From assembly GCA_020438665.1 (NCBI GenBank), contig JAGQUE010000501.1:1-5991 (forward strand): 5,991 nt of DNA, read 5' to 3'. Below the pieces are notes generated by a model. It ran no database searches. It was not told the origin of the DNA and was given only the letters and a program-made list of their open reading frames with translations. Within the stretch, counting starts at the first letter, position 1, and every line of letters begins with the position of its first letter. The position numbers and the translations under genes were made by a program. Origin of the DNA: Nocardioidaceae bacterium (lineage in GTDB: Bacteria; Actinomycetota; Actinomycetes; Propionibacteriales; Nocardioidaceae). Shown piece by piece: positions 5,792-5,991 of the stretch.

Positions 5792-5991
5792 TCGGCACCT
5801 CCGTGGAGGACGCGGTCGCGGACCGAGGCGCGGTCATAGCGCCGCTGCCCGATGGGCTCGTCATAGCCGACGCCCTTGGCGAGGATGGCCCCGACCGGGC
5901 AGGTGTCCATCGCGGTGCGGACCTCGTCGGGTGTCATCTTGTCGGCGAGCTCCCGGTCGATCTCGATCCGGGCCGTGCCGCCCCGGCCGTG
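5788..5991 (-). CDS. hoxU: HoxU, diaphorase-module FeS subunit, C-terminal 67 residues, 5' end outside window
   Basis: The frame enters from the right edge (first full codon 5991-5989) and ends at TGA 5790-5788. The fragment begins HGRGGTARIEIDRELADKM, continues with DEVRTAMDTCPVGAILAKGVGYDEPIGQRRYD, and ends VLHGGAE. The CPVGAI cysteine (residue 31 of the fragment) is the last ligand of a [4Fe-4S] cluster, and the VGY-x-PIGQRRYD ending is typical of HoxU, the NuoG-N-terminus-like subunit that links HoxF to HoxYH. The [2Fe-2S] and other clusters are outside the window. The similar N-terminal part of HydC/NuoG-type proteins could look alike, but the directly downstream hoxY and hoxH settle the name. 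The stop overlaps the hoxY start (ATGA), so HoxU and HoxY are likely coupled in translation. Confidence 0.9.
   Translation of the reverse strand, partial: HGRGGTARIEIDRELADKMTPDEVRTAMDTCPVGAILAKGVGYDEPIGQRRYDRASVRDRVLHGGAE
5798..5802 (-). promoter_or_regulatory. Ribosome binding site of hoxY
   Basis: On the minus strand GGAGG lies within the end of hoxU, 6 nt before the hoxY ATG (5791-5789). It confirms the start chosen for hoxY at the ATGA overlap. Confidence 0.75.

Overview
This window is very GC-rich, with dense, mostly C- or G-ending codons. It comes from a high-GC Gram-positive bacterium (Actinomycetota). The key sign is the dnaK-grpE-dnaJ-hspR order, an arrangement typical of actinobacteria in which the chaperone operon ends with its own MerR-type repressor gene. 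The exact genus cannot be told from the sequence alone.

Left half, + strand (1-2625): the 3' end of dnaK, then grpE, dnaJ and hspR. The genes are tightly packed. dnaK/grpE overlap by 4 nt (GTGA) and dnaJ/hspR by 1 nt (TGATG). Only grpE-dnaJ has a real spacer (77 nt), which carries a strong ribosome binding site. DnaK, GrpE and DnaJ form the Hsp70 folding machine. HspR, with DnaK as co-repressor in characterised actinobacteria, shuts the operon off. The operon promoter and HspR operator lie left of the window.

Right half, - strand (2661-5991): hoxU (3' end only), hoxY, hoxH, hoxW and hoxI, reading right to left. This is the 3' part of an operon for a bidirectional NAD+-reducing [NiFe] hydrogenase (group 3d), with the same gene order as hoxFUYHWI of Cupriavidus necator (Ralstonia eutropha); hoxF is expected just beyond the right edge. 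HoxH and HoxY form the hydrogenase module. HoxU belongs to the NADH-oxidoreductase module. HoxW trims the HoxH C-terminus. HoxI is a cyclic-nucleotide-domain-like accessory subunit without a DNA-binding domain. Every junction except hoxY-hoxH (22 nt) is a 4-nt ATGA overlap, which suggests translational coupling.

The two operons converge on a 35-nt gap that contains an 8-bp perfect GC inverted repeat, a plausible shared terminator. No stretch over 80 nt lacks a gene. There are no RNA genes, mobile elements or CRISPR arrays. I see no wholly unknown system. The points most worth following up are the complete HoxW-HoxI tail of a soluble hydrogenase in an actinobacterium, the altered phosphate-binding motif of HoxI, and a clear context-dependent choice of tyrosine codon across all genes.
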